Made by a program: the position numbers and the translations under genes | Shown: positions 1-5,505 of the stretch, piece after piece | How positions within the stretch are numbered: the stretch's first letter is position 1 | Layout of the letters: every line of letters starts with the position of its first letter | The notes under the pieces: model-generated | What the model was told of the DNA's origin: nothing | Databases searched by the model: none | The model's input: the letters and a program-made list of their open reading frames with translations, nothing else | Origin: Pseudomonadota bacterium | GTDB taxonomy: Bacteria > Pseudomonadota > Gammaproteobacteria > Burkholderiales > Thiobacillaceae | Direction: 5' to 3' | DNA: 5,865 nt | Assembly: GCA_030836725.1 (NCBI GenBank) | Contig: JAUPLV010000130.1 | Span: 1 to 5,865, forward strand

Positions 1-123
1 CTGGCTGACGATGGGGGCAGTGGTGGCGGCTTGTTTGCCGGATTCGCTGGTGCCGCAACCGGAAATGCCGAGCATCAGCGAGCCGAGAAACAGGGTGGTG
101 GAGAACAGGGACAAACGGGTCAT
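1..123 (-). CDS. Unidentified lipoprotein, N-terminal fragment
   Basis: This is the first 41 codons of a minus-strand gene that continues past the left edge. The ATG at 121-123 opens a typical lipoprotein signal peptide: a short N-region with Arg3, a hydrophobic stretch at about residues 4-19 rich in Leu, Phe and Met, and a lipobox Ile-Ser-Gly-Cys with the lipidated cysteine at residue 23. The residue after the cysteine is Gly rather than Asp, which by the enteric +2 rule favours sorting to the outer membrane. The following residues are a Ser/Thr/Gly/Ala-rich linker with no recognisable domain, so the function cannot be named. It does not match the CGLKGPLY signature of LptM. The start is supported by an AGGAG ribosome binding site 7 nt upstream. 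The gene lies about 200 bp downstream of ccoI on the same strand. It could be a copper or redox protein related to ccoI, but nothing in the visible part shows that. Confidence 0.8.
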   Translation of the reverse strand, partial: MTRLSLFSTTLFLGSLMLGISGCGTSESGKQAATTAPIVSQ

Positions 124-130
124 CGGAAAA

Positions 131-137
131 CTCCTGA
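131..137 (-). promoter_or_regulatory. Ribosome binding site of the lipoprotein gene
   Basis: On the minus strand this reads TCAGGAG, with AGGAG ending 7 nt before the ATG at 123-121. It is the clearest Shine-Dalgarno sequence in the window and fixes the start of the lipoprotein gene. That gene also has the lipobox expected for this start. Confidence 0.75.
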
Positions 138-151
138 TTGTGGAAGGGGAA

Positions 152-180
152 ATTTTACAGGGGGAGCCGGAACAGCCCAA
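152..180 (-). promoter_or_regulatory. Candidate sigma-70 promoter for the lipoprotein gene
   Basis: On the minus strand, TTGGGC (positions 180-175) and TAAAAT (157-152) are separated by exactly 17 nt. The -10 matches the TATAAT consensus at five of six bases; the -35 matches only the TTG. The predicted start lies just downstream, giving a short leader of about 22 nt before the ATG that contains the AGGAG site. The -35 sits inside overlapping short inverted repeats (171-190). This would let the lipoprotein be transcribed independently of ccoI. The call rests on hexamer spacing alone. Confidence 0.35.
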
Positions 181-329
181 ACGCTGTTTGATGCAGTTGC
201 AGCCCTGGGGGCGTGGTCGTTCGCTCGGCAGGCAGCGGGTCAATGCGCACCGTGTCGGCGAAATGCCAGGGGATGGCTGGGTTCATGACGCGGCGGCTGT
301 TTATGGGCGACGGTTCACGGCAGAGGCGA

Positions 330-2825
330 TCAAGGGGCGCCGGCCTCGCCAGCGGCGGGCGTCGCGCCAATCGCAGCCGGGGAGGAGGAAGGGATTTGCT
401 TGAACTCGGACAGCCGCAGCGCGTTCAGCACCACCAGCAGCGAACTCGCGGACATGCCGATGCCGGCGAGCCATGGCGTGACGTAGCCGAGCGCGGCGGC
501 GGGGATGGCGATGAGGTTGTAGCCGAGCGCCCAGCCGAGGTTCTGGCGGATGATTTTCTGGGTCTTGCGCGCCAGCGCCACGCCTTCGGCCAGCGCGGCG
601 AGGCGGCAGCCGAGCATCACCATGTCGGCGGCGGCCTGCGCGACGTCGGCGCCTTCGCTCATGGCGATGGAAACCTGGGCGCCGGCCAGCACCGGCGCAT
701 CGTTGATGCCGTCGCCGACCATGGCGACGATGCGGCCCTGGTCCTGCAGGGCTTTTACGTAGGCAAGCTTGTCCTCGGGCAGCGCGCCGGCGTGCCAGTC
801 GGCGATGCCGAGTTGCTGCGCCACGGCTTTTACCGCGGGTTCGGCGTCGCCCGACAGCAGATGCAGGCGCAATCCCTGCCGCCGCAGGGCGGCGAGCGCA
901 ACGGCGGCGTCGGGGCGCAGGCTGTCGGCCAGGGCGAACCAGGCGATCGGTCCGCTGTCGTCGGACAACGCCACCCAGCTGGCGCCATCGTCGGACGCCG
1001 GAGGCGTCTCGCCGGCGGCTGCGAAGCGCGGCGTGCCCAGTCGATAGGCGCGGCCGGCAATCGTGCCTTCGACGCCGCGTCCCGGCGTGTTGCGGATGTC
1101 GCTTGCGCTGAGGCTCGAATGGCCGGCTTCACGAATCGCACGGGCGATGGGGTGCTCGGAACCGGCTTCAAGCGCGGCGGCCAGTGCGCTCGCTTCCTCC
1201 GCGCTGTGCCCGCCCAGCGGAACCACGCGGCGCACGCTCAGGCGCCCCAGGGTCAGGGTGCCGGTCTTGTCGAACACCAGGTCGGTGGCATGCGCCAGGG
1301 TTTCCAGCGCATGGCCGCGCGTGGTCAGAAGGCCCAGCCGCGTCAGCCGGCCTGTGCCGGTGGTGAGCGCGGCGGGCGTGGCCAGGCCGAGCGCGCAGGG
1401 GCAGGTGACCACCAGGATCGACACCACGATCCACAGCATGCGCGACGGATCGATCAGGTACCACGCCAGGCCCACGAAAATCGTGATCACCAGCAGCAGG
1501 CCGACGAACCAGGCCGCAGCGCGGTCGGCCAGCTGGCCGATGAGCGGCTTTTCGCTTTGCGCGCGGTCCAGCAGGCGCACGATGGAAGCGAGCCGGGTGT
1601 CGGCGCCGAGTTTCTCGACCCGAACCACCAGCGGGCTGGCCTGGTTGAGGCTGCCGCCGACGACTTTCGCATTCACGGTCTTGGATACCGGCAGCGATTC
1701 GCCGGTGAGCATCGCCTCGCTCACCGCGCTGTCGCCCTCGACCACCACGCCGTCGGCGGGCAGGGTCTCGCCGGGACGTACCAGCACGTGGTCGCCCACC
1801 ACCAGCCGCGCCACCGGCGCCTGTTCCTCGTCGCGCGCCGGCCAGTTGGGCAGCCGCGTGGCGGCGGCGGGGATGAGCTTGACCAGTTCCTCAACCGCGG
1901 CGCCGGCGCGGCGGCGCGCGTTCATTTCGAGGAAGCGCCCGGTCAGCAGCAGGAAGACGAACATGGTGACCGAGTCGTAATACACCTCCCCGTGCCCGGA
2001 GAACGTGCTGTAGACGCTGGCGACGAAGGCGGCGCCCACGCCCAGCGCCACCGGCACGTCCATTCCCAGCATGCGCCGCTTGAGATCGCGCCAGGCGCCG
2101 ATGAAGAACGGCCAGGCCGAATACATCACCACGGGGATGGTGAGAATCAGGCTGGCCCAGCTCATCAGCACCCGGATCTCGTCGGTCATGTCGGTGGCGG
2201 TATAGCTCGGCAGCGCGTACATCATCACCTGCATCATGCCCAGCCCGGCGATGGCCAGCCGCTTGATCGCGGTGTTGCGCTCGCGCTTGTGGATGTCGTC
2301 GGAACGGCCGGGATCGAACGGATGCGCGATATAGCCGATGTCGGACACCGCCTTCAGGATCGCCGACAGATGGATGCGGCTGTTGTCCCAGCGCACCCGC
2401 GCGCGGCGGGTGGCGTAGTTGATCTCGACCGACAGCACGCCCGGCAGTGCCGAAATGTGGCGTTCGTTCAGCCAGACGCACGCGGCGCAGACGATGTTCT
2501 CCAGGATCAGCGCGGCCTCGCGGATGTTTTCCGTTTCCGTGCGAACGAAGCTTTCCTGGATTTCCGGCAGGTCGTACAGCCCCAATTGCGCCAGTTCGGC
2601 CTCGGCCTCGCGCGCAGTGGCGGGTAACGCGGTACGGTGGGTGTAATACGCGCCCTGGCCGCTGTCGATGATGGTCTGCGCCACAGCCTGGCAGCCGCGA
2701 CAGCAAGCCGGTCGGGTTTCGCCTTCGAACTGGACGGGATACTGGGCGCCGTCCGGTACCGGCAGGCCGCAGTGGAAGCAATCCGAAAAAGAGGGGGCGT
2801 TCGCGAGCCCGGAAGAGGTGCTCAC
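330..2825 (-). CDS. ccoI: CcoI/FixI-type copper-translocating P1B ATPase for cbb3 oxidase assembly
   Basis: This inner-membrane ATPase moves Cu+ out of the cytoplasm; FixI/CcoI members provide copper for cbb3-type cytochrome c oxidase maturation rather than bulk detoxification. Numbering is for an 831-residue protein from the GTG at 2825. The N-terminus has the FixI-type cysteine-rich metal-binding region (C16-x2-C19 and C41-C42-x2-C45). A single heavy-metal domain follows, with CAAC at 113-116 followed by VWLNE, close to the CAACVWLIE typical of CcoI. Eight membrane helices lie at roughly 189-208, 219-240, 256-274, 282-299, 438-457, 463-490, 762-780 and 784-803. Catalytic motifs are TGES (374-377), the membrane CPC (475-477), the phosphorylation loop DKTGT (519-523), SEHP (556-559), GDGIND (704-709), then Y769-N770 and M791-S-x-S-S. 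All key residues are intact. The frame also allows a GTG at 2900 (856 residues), but the extra 25 residues look like untranslated leader, and neither start has a strong ribosome binding site. The family call is firm; the exact start is not. Confidence 0.95.
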   Translation of the reverse strand: MSTSSGLANAPSFSDCFHCGLPVPDGAQYPVQFEGETRPACCRGCQAVAQTIIDSGQGAYYTHRTALPATAREAEAELAQLGLYDLPEIQESFVRTETENIREAALILENIVCAACVWLNERHISALPGVLSVEINYATRRARVRWDNSRIHLSAILKAVSDIGYIAHPFDPGRSDDIHKRERNTAIKRLAIAGLGMMQVMMYALPSYTATDMTDEIRVLMSWASLILTIPVVMYSAWPFFIGAWRDLKRRMLGMDVPVALGVGAAFVASVYSTFSGHGEVYYDSVTMFVFLLLTGRFLEMNARRRAGAAVEELVKLIPAAATRLPNWPARDEEQAPVARLVVGDHVLVRPGETLPADGVVVEGDSAVSEAMLTGESLPVSKTVNAKVVGGSLNQASPLVVRVEKLGADTRLASIVRLLDRAQSEKPLIGQLADRAAAWFVGLLLVITIFVGLAWYLIDPSRMLWIVVSILVVTCPCALGLATPAALTTGTGRLTRLGLLTTRGHALETLAHATDLVFDKTGTLTLGRLSVRRVVPLGGHSAEEASALAAALEAGSEHPIARAIREAGHSSLSASDIRNTPGRGVEGTIAGRAYRLGTPRFAAAGETPPASDDGASWVALSDDSGPIAWFALADSLRPDAAVALAALRRQGLRLHLLSGDAEPAVKAVAQQLGIADWHAGALPEDKLAYVKALQDQGRIVAMVGDGINDAPVLAGAQVSIAMSEGADVAQAAADMVMLGCRLAALAEGVALARKTQKIIRQNLGWALGYNLIAIPAAALGYVTPWLAGIGMSASSLLVVLNALRLSEFKQIPSSSPAAIGATPAAGEAGAP

Positions 2826-3086
2826 GAAACGCCCCGCGGGAGGACGCCATGACGCGCTGCGCCCGGGAGAGAGGTCGGGCGTGCCGCTGGCATCGAGCAC
2901 AACTTGTTTTCAGTGCCGGAGGTGGAGACCGATATCCCGTGGCGCCGGGTAGGCGAGCCAGACGCCAACGCTTGTGGCCTTGACGTCGATCCGGGTAGTT
3001 GCAACGTTCTGATTGCTGTAGCCATTCTTCCTTGCTGCCCTGTCCCCGGCCTGCAATGCGCCGCCTGATGTTTCAGCGGATGCCCT

Positions 3087-3100
3087 GCCGGTAAACCGGC
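3087..3100. promoter_or_regulatory. Perfect 14-bp palindrome, candidate operator
   Basis: The sequence is GCCGGT, AA or TT at the centre, then ACCGGC: 6-bp arms around a 2-nt centre. It begins directly after the ccoI-facing TATAAT and would cover the predicted transcription start near 3095. A symmetric site there is well placed for a repressor. It could also form a small hairpin at the 5' end of the ccoI message. I do not recognise the sequence as the site of a particular regulator. Confidence 0.35.
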
Positions 3101-3101
3101 G

Positions 3102-3107
3102 ATTATA
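3102..3107 (-). promoter_or_regulatory. Candidate -10 element of the ccoI promoter
   Basis: On the minus strand this is a perfect TATAAT, rare in sequence this GC-rich, and it faces ccoI. No good -35 lies 16-18 nt upstream: the hexamer at 17 nt is TACGGA, and the nearest TTG-starting hexamers are TTGGCC at 11 nt and TTGGGT at 22 nt. A strong -10 with no -35 suggests activator dependence, or chance. The predicted start near 3095 leaves a leader of roughly 195-270 nt before ccoI. Confidence 0.4.
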
Positions 3108-3177
3108 GGAGCGAGCTGGGCCAATCCGTACCCAACGCGTATTTCCGGACGCATCGAAGCAAGCAGAAATAGCAGTA

Positions 3178-3191
3178 TTGAGGATTACCAA
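3178..3191. promoter_or_regulatory. FNR/ANR-like dyad
   Basis: The plus strand reads TTGAG, four bases, then ACCAA, against the FNR/ANR consensus TTGAT-N4-ATCAA; eight of ten specified bases match. Its centre (about 3184.5) lies near -89.5 relative to the predicted ccoI start, close to the distances used by upstream-binding FNR/CRP activators. It also lies just before the weak TAATAT facing aat, where binding would block transcription. Oxygen-responsive control fits a cbb3 assembly ATPase. One mismatch in each half-site makes this a candidate only. Confidence 0.3.
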
Positions 3192-3249
3192 ATCGTAATA
3201 TGGGCGCTCGGCCCGAGGCAAGCGATTTGGAATCCGCTACCATTGCCGG

Positions 3250-3942
3250 ATGCACGAACGTCAGCAATCCGCGCCATTTTTTCCGCCGGTCGAAGCCGCG
3301 CTGCGCGAGCCCAACGGCCTGCTGGCGATGGGCGGCGACCTGTCGGTCGAGCGCTTGCTGGACGCCTACCGGCACGGCATCTTTCCCTGGTTCAATCCCG
3401 GTGAGCCGGTCCTCTGGTGGAGCCCAGACCCACGCATGGTGCTGGCGCCGGGCGAAGTGCGCGTCACCCGTTCGCTGGCCAAACGTATGCGCAACGCTGG
3501 CTTCGAGCTGCGCGTCGACACCGCCTTCGCCGAGGTGATGCGCGCCTGCGCCGCGCCGCGCGAGGATGCCGGCGGCACCTGGATCTCGCCGGCGATGGTC
3601 GCCGCCTACACGCGGCTGTTCGATGCCGGCTACGCGCATTCGGTGGAAACCTGGCGCGACGGCAAGCTCGTTGGCGGCTTGTATGGCGTGGCGATCGGCC
3701 GCATGTTCTACGGCGAATCCATGTTCAGCCTCGAACCCGACGCTTCCAAGGTCGCCCTGGTGCGCCTGGCCCGGCAGCTGCGGCGCTGGGAGTTCGGGCT
3801 GATCGACTGCCAGATGGAGACCGCGCACCTGGCCAGCCTGGGCGCGCGCACCCAGCCGCGCGCCATGTTTACAGCGCGGCTGGCGGAATTGGTAAACTTG
3901 CCTCATCGGCCCGGCCCCTGGATTTTTGATGCACCCGACTGA
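3250..3942 (+). CDS. aat: Leucyl/phenylalanyl-tRNA--protein transferase
   Basis: This cytoplasmic enzyme transfers Leu or Phe from aminoacyl-tRNA to proteins with N-terminal Arg or Lys, making primary N-degrons recognised by ClpS and degraded by ClpAP. The 230-residue product is full length for the family. Family motifs run in order: FFPPVEAAL (10-18), EPNGLLAMGGDLS (20-32), the AYRHGIFPWF block (39-48), VLWWSPDPRMVL (54-65), GTWISPAMVAAY (109-120), the GGLYGV and FYGESMFS blocks (142-160), then ASKVAL and the DCQM segment (187-190). The ATG at 3250 fits the usual N-terminal distance to the FPP motif. There is no strong ribosome binding site upstream; a TACCAT hexamer ending 6 nt before the ATG leaves open a leaderless message. 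It is the first gene of the rightward unit, and its 3' end overlaps bpt by 14 nt. Confidence 0.96.
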   Translation: MHERQQSAPFFPPVEAALREPNGLLAMGGDLSVERLLDAYRHGIFPWFNPGEPVLWWSPDPRMVLAPGEVRVTRSLAKRMRNAGFELRVDTAFAEVMRACAAPREDAGGTWISPAMVAAYTRLFDAGYAHSVETWRDGKLVGGLYGVAIGRMFYGESMFSLEPDASKVALVRLARQLRRWEFGLIDCQMETAHLASLGARTQPRAMFTARLAELVNLPHRPGPWIFDAPD

Positions 3943-4651
3943 ACCGCCTTTCCAGCACATCCAGTTTTATCTGACCGCGCAATATGACTGCAGCTACCTG
4001 CCCGGCCGGCAGGCGCGTTCGCAGGTTGCCACGCCTGCCCACCTGATCGACGCCCAGGCCTACGGCGCGCTGATCCGTGCCGGATTCCGCCGCAGCGGCC
4101 AGTTCACCTATCGTCCGCACTGCGAGCATTGCCATGCCTGCGTGCCGGTGCGGGTCGACGTGTGCGGTTTTGCGCCCAACCGCGCCCAGCGTCGCTGCCT
4201 CAAGCGCAACGAGCATCTCGGCGCGCGTTTTCTGCCGCTCGATTTCAAGGAAGAGCACTACGCGCTGTATCGCGACTATCTCGGCAGTCGCCATGCCGGC
4301 GGCGGCATGGACCGCGACGGCCCCGACCAGTACACGCAGTTCCTGCTGTCGTCCAACGTCGACAGCATGATGGTCGAATTCCGCGACGGCGACACCCTGG
4401 TGATGGTCTCGGTGATCGACCAGGTCGACGACGGCCTCTCCGCCGTCTACACCTTTTTCGACCCCGCGCGCGACAAGGACAGCCTCGGCGTCTACGGCGT
4501 GCTGTGGCAGATCGACCTGGCGAAGCGCCTGGAACACGCCTTTCTTTATCTCGGCTACTGGATCGCCGAGAGCCGCAAGATGGCGTACAAGAAACAGTAT
4601 CCGCCGTTGCAGGGGCTGGTCGATGGCCGCTGGCAGGTGCTCGACGCATGA
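3929..4651 (+). CDS. bpt: Aspartate/glutamate leucyltransferase (Bpt, ATE family)
   Basis: This cytoplasmic enzyme transfers Leu from leucyl-tRNA to proteins with N-terminal Asp or Glu, creating N-degrons for ClpS/ClpAP. It belongs to the arginyltransferase (ATE) family and is often annotated as arginyl-tRNA-protein transferase; bacterial Bpt members use Leu. The 240-residue product has the ATE N-terminal domain, with YDCSYLPG (C21) and a cysteine cluster C65-x2-C68-x2-C71 preceded by YRPH, then the RRC-LKRN segment near 88-94. The GNAT-like C-terminal domain shows YTFFDP (174-179), DSLGVY (184-189), LGYWI (208-212) and KMAYK with YPPL (217-227). An in-frame TTG lies directly before the ATG, but the ATG is preferred. 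It starts inside aat in another frame with no clear ribosome binding site, so translational coupling is likely. Its stop overlaps the next start as ATGA. The aat-bpt pair is a common proteobacterial arrangement. Confidence 0.95.
   Translation: MHPTEPPFQHIQFYLTAQYDCSYLPGRQARSQVATPAHLIDAQAYGALIRAGFRRSGQFTYRPHCEHCHACVPVRVDVCGFAPNRAQRRCLKRNEHLGARFLPLDFKEEHYALYRDYLGSRHAGGGMDRDGPDQYTQFLLSSNVDSMMVEFRDGDTLVMVSVIDQVDDGLSAVYTFFDPARDKDSLGVYGVLWQIDLAKRLEHAFLYLGYWIAESRKMAYKKQYPPLQGLVDGRWQVLDA
4635..4639 (+). promoter_or_regulatory. Ribosome binding site of the lipoprotein peptidase gene
   Basis: AGGTG lies 8 nt before the ATG at 4648, inside the 3' end of bpt. It supports this start over any in-frame codon further upstream, where the open frame only runs through bpt. 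Together with the ATGA overlap it points to coupled translation. Confidence 0.5.
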
Positions 4652-5493
4652 GGCGCTGGATTCTGGTCGCCGTGCTGGCGGGCCTGCAGGGCTGCGCGCT
4701 CACCGTCAGCCACCCGCGCGCGCTCAAGCCGATCGACAGCTTCGAGCCGCTGGCAAGCGATCCGCGCGTATGGGTCGAGCCGGGCTACGAAGCCTATGGC
4801 GCCCGCGTGGCCGAGGCGCTGCCTGCCGCCATCGTCAAGGTCGAGACGTCCCATTACCTGCCGTTTGCCCAGCCGCCGCGCGTGTATGTGTGCGGCACCG
4901 ATGCGTGCTTCAAGCGCTACGTCCTGACGCCCAGGCTTTCCGCCGCCGTGGTGCCCGACAACCGCCTGATCCTGTCGCCCAATCTCAACGGCAGCGAAAA
5001 ACACCGGTTGCCGGCGCTGCTGACCCATGAACTTGCGCACCTGCATCTGGGTCAGCGCATCGGCCACTATCACAGCACCCTCCCGGTCTGGTTCCACGAA
5101 GGTTGGGCCACGCTCACCGCCGACGGCGGCGGCGCCGACTACACGACCGATGCCAAGGTGCTCGAGGCGATCCGCGCCGGGCGGCGGGTCAATCTCACCG
5201 CTCGCGACACGCCCTACAAACGCCACCGCGCTCAGGCCTTCAATCTGAACACCTTCGAGTTCTATCGCCAGTCGATGCTGCTGGTCGGCTGGCTGCGCGA
5301 GCAGGACGAAGCACGTTTCCGCCAGTTGGCGCTTGCCGTCCAGGACAACGCCGATTTTGAAATCGCCTTCTGGAATCTATACGGCGAGGCGCCCGCCACC
5401 CGTCTGGCAGGGTTCTTCGACGGCATTCAGACCCAGGCTGAGCCCGCAATCAACGATAATGGGCCGATCCAGGCCGCACCCGCAAAACCCTGA
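4648..5493 (+). CDS. Predicted gluzincin-type zinc metallopeptidase lipoprotein
   Basis: I do not know a named gene for this 281-residue protein. It starts with a short lipoprotein signal peptide (Arg2-Arg3, a hydrophobic core at 4-12) and a lipobox Leu-Gln-Gly-Cys with C16; Ala at +2 favours the outer membrane. The mature part contains HELAH at 127-131, a zinc-binding HExxH, and 20 residues after its second His a WFHEGWAT segment whose E151 is well placed as the third zinc ligand. This is the gluzincin pattern of Peptidase_MA-like families. Two cysteines (C82 and C87) could form a disulfide in the periplasm. The last 20 or so residues are a Pro/Ala/Gln-rich tail. An activity on peptides, cell-envelope proteins or peptidoglycan cross-links is possible, but the substrate is not visible. 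It overlaps bpt by 4 nt and ends 12 nt before thyA, so it is almost certainly co-transcribed with both. The lipoprotein and HExxH calls are firm; peptidase activity is inferred. Confidence 0.88.
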   Translation: MRRWILVAVLAGLQGCALTVSHPRALKPIDSFEPLASDPRVWVEPGYEAYGARVAEALPAAIVKVETSHYLPFAQPPRVYVCGTDACFKRYVLTPRLSAAVVPDNRLILSPNLNGSEKHRLPALLTHELAHLHLGQRIGHYHSTLPVWFHEGWATLTADGGGADYTTDAKVLEAIRAGRRVNLTARDTPYKRHRAQAFNLNTFEFYRQSMLLVGWLREQDEARFRQLALAVQDNADFEIAFWNLYGEAPATRLAGFFDGIQTQAEPAINDNGPIQAAPAKP

Positions 5494-5505
5494 AGCCACT
5501 CCGAC

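Larger units (their letters stand above)
2826..3249. other. Divergent intergenic region between ccoI and aat
   Basis: About 350-425 bp without a convincing gene, depending on which ccoI start is used. It separates the leftward ccoI from the rightward aat operon, so it must hold at least two promoters. Seen in it are a perfect TATAAT facing ccoI (3102-3107), a perfect palindrome (3087-3100), an FNR-like dyad (3178-3191), and two weak -10-like hexamers facing aat: TAATAT at 3196-3201 and TACCAT at 3238-3243. If ccoI transcription starts near 3095, its leader would be about 195-270 nt, which is long. Short open frames cross the region on the minus strand, but none has a recognisable product. Confidence 0.6.

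Noticed and set aside
155..286. A 43-codon minus-strand frame between ccoI and the lipoprotein gene, considered as ccoS
   Set aside because: It has no ribosome binding site, no transmembrane segment and none of the CcoS features such as an acidic, membrane-anchored short protein. It also overlaps the candidate promoter.
155..329. A possible intrinsic terminator after ccoI
   Set aside because: Only weak 5-6 bp stems are present and none is followed by a run of T on the minus strand.
213..2627. An 804-codon open frame on the plus strand opposite ccoI
   Set aside because: It lies almost wholly antisense to an intact ccoI. Its product is dominated by Gly, Arg, Ala, Gln, His and Asp with no domain, as expected from reading a GC-rich gene on its opposite strand.
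2910..3221. A minus-strand frame whose end (about 40 codons) has fairly normal codon use, considered as a small gene or gene remnant upstream of ccoI
   Set aside because: Its upstream half runs through the TATAAT and palindrome. I recognise no family, and an overlapping frame at 2822-3154 is equally open. It would need homologues to be believed.
3103..3960. A 285-codon minus-strand open frame opposite aat and the start of bpt
   Set aside because: It is antisense to a well-recognised aat gene, has a low-complexity composition and no recognisable motif.
4129..4647. Upstream in-frame extension of the lipoprotein peptidase gene through bpt
   Set aside because: The extension is Arg-rich shadow sequence of bpt. 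The ATG at 4648 has a ribosome binding site and begins a proper lipoprotein signal peptide.
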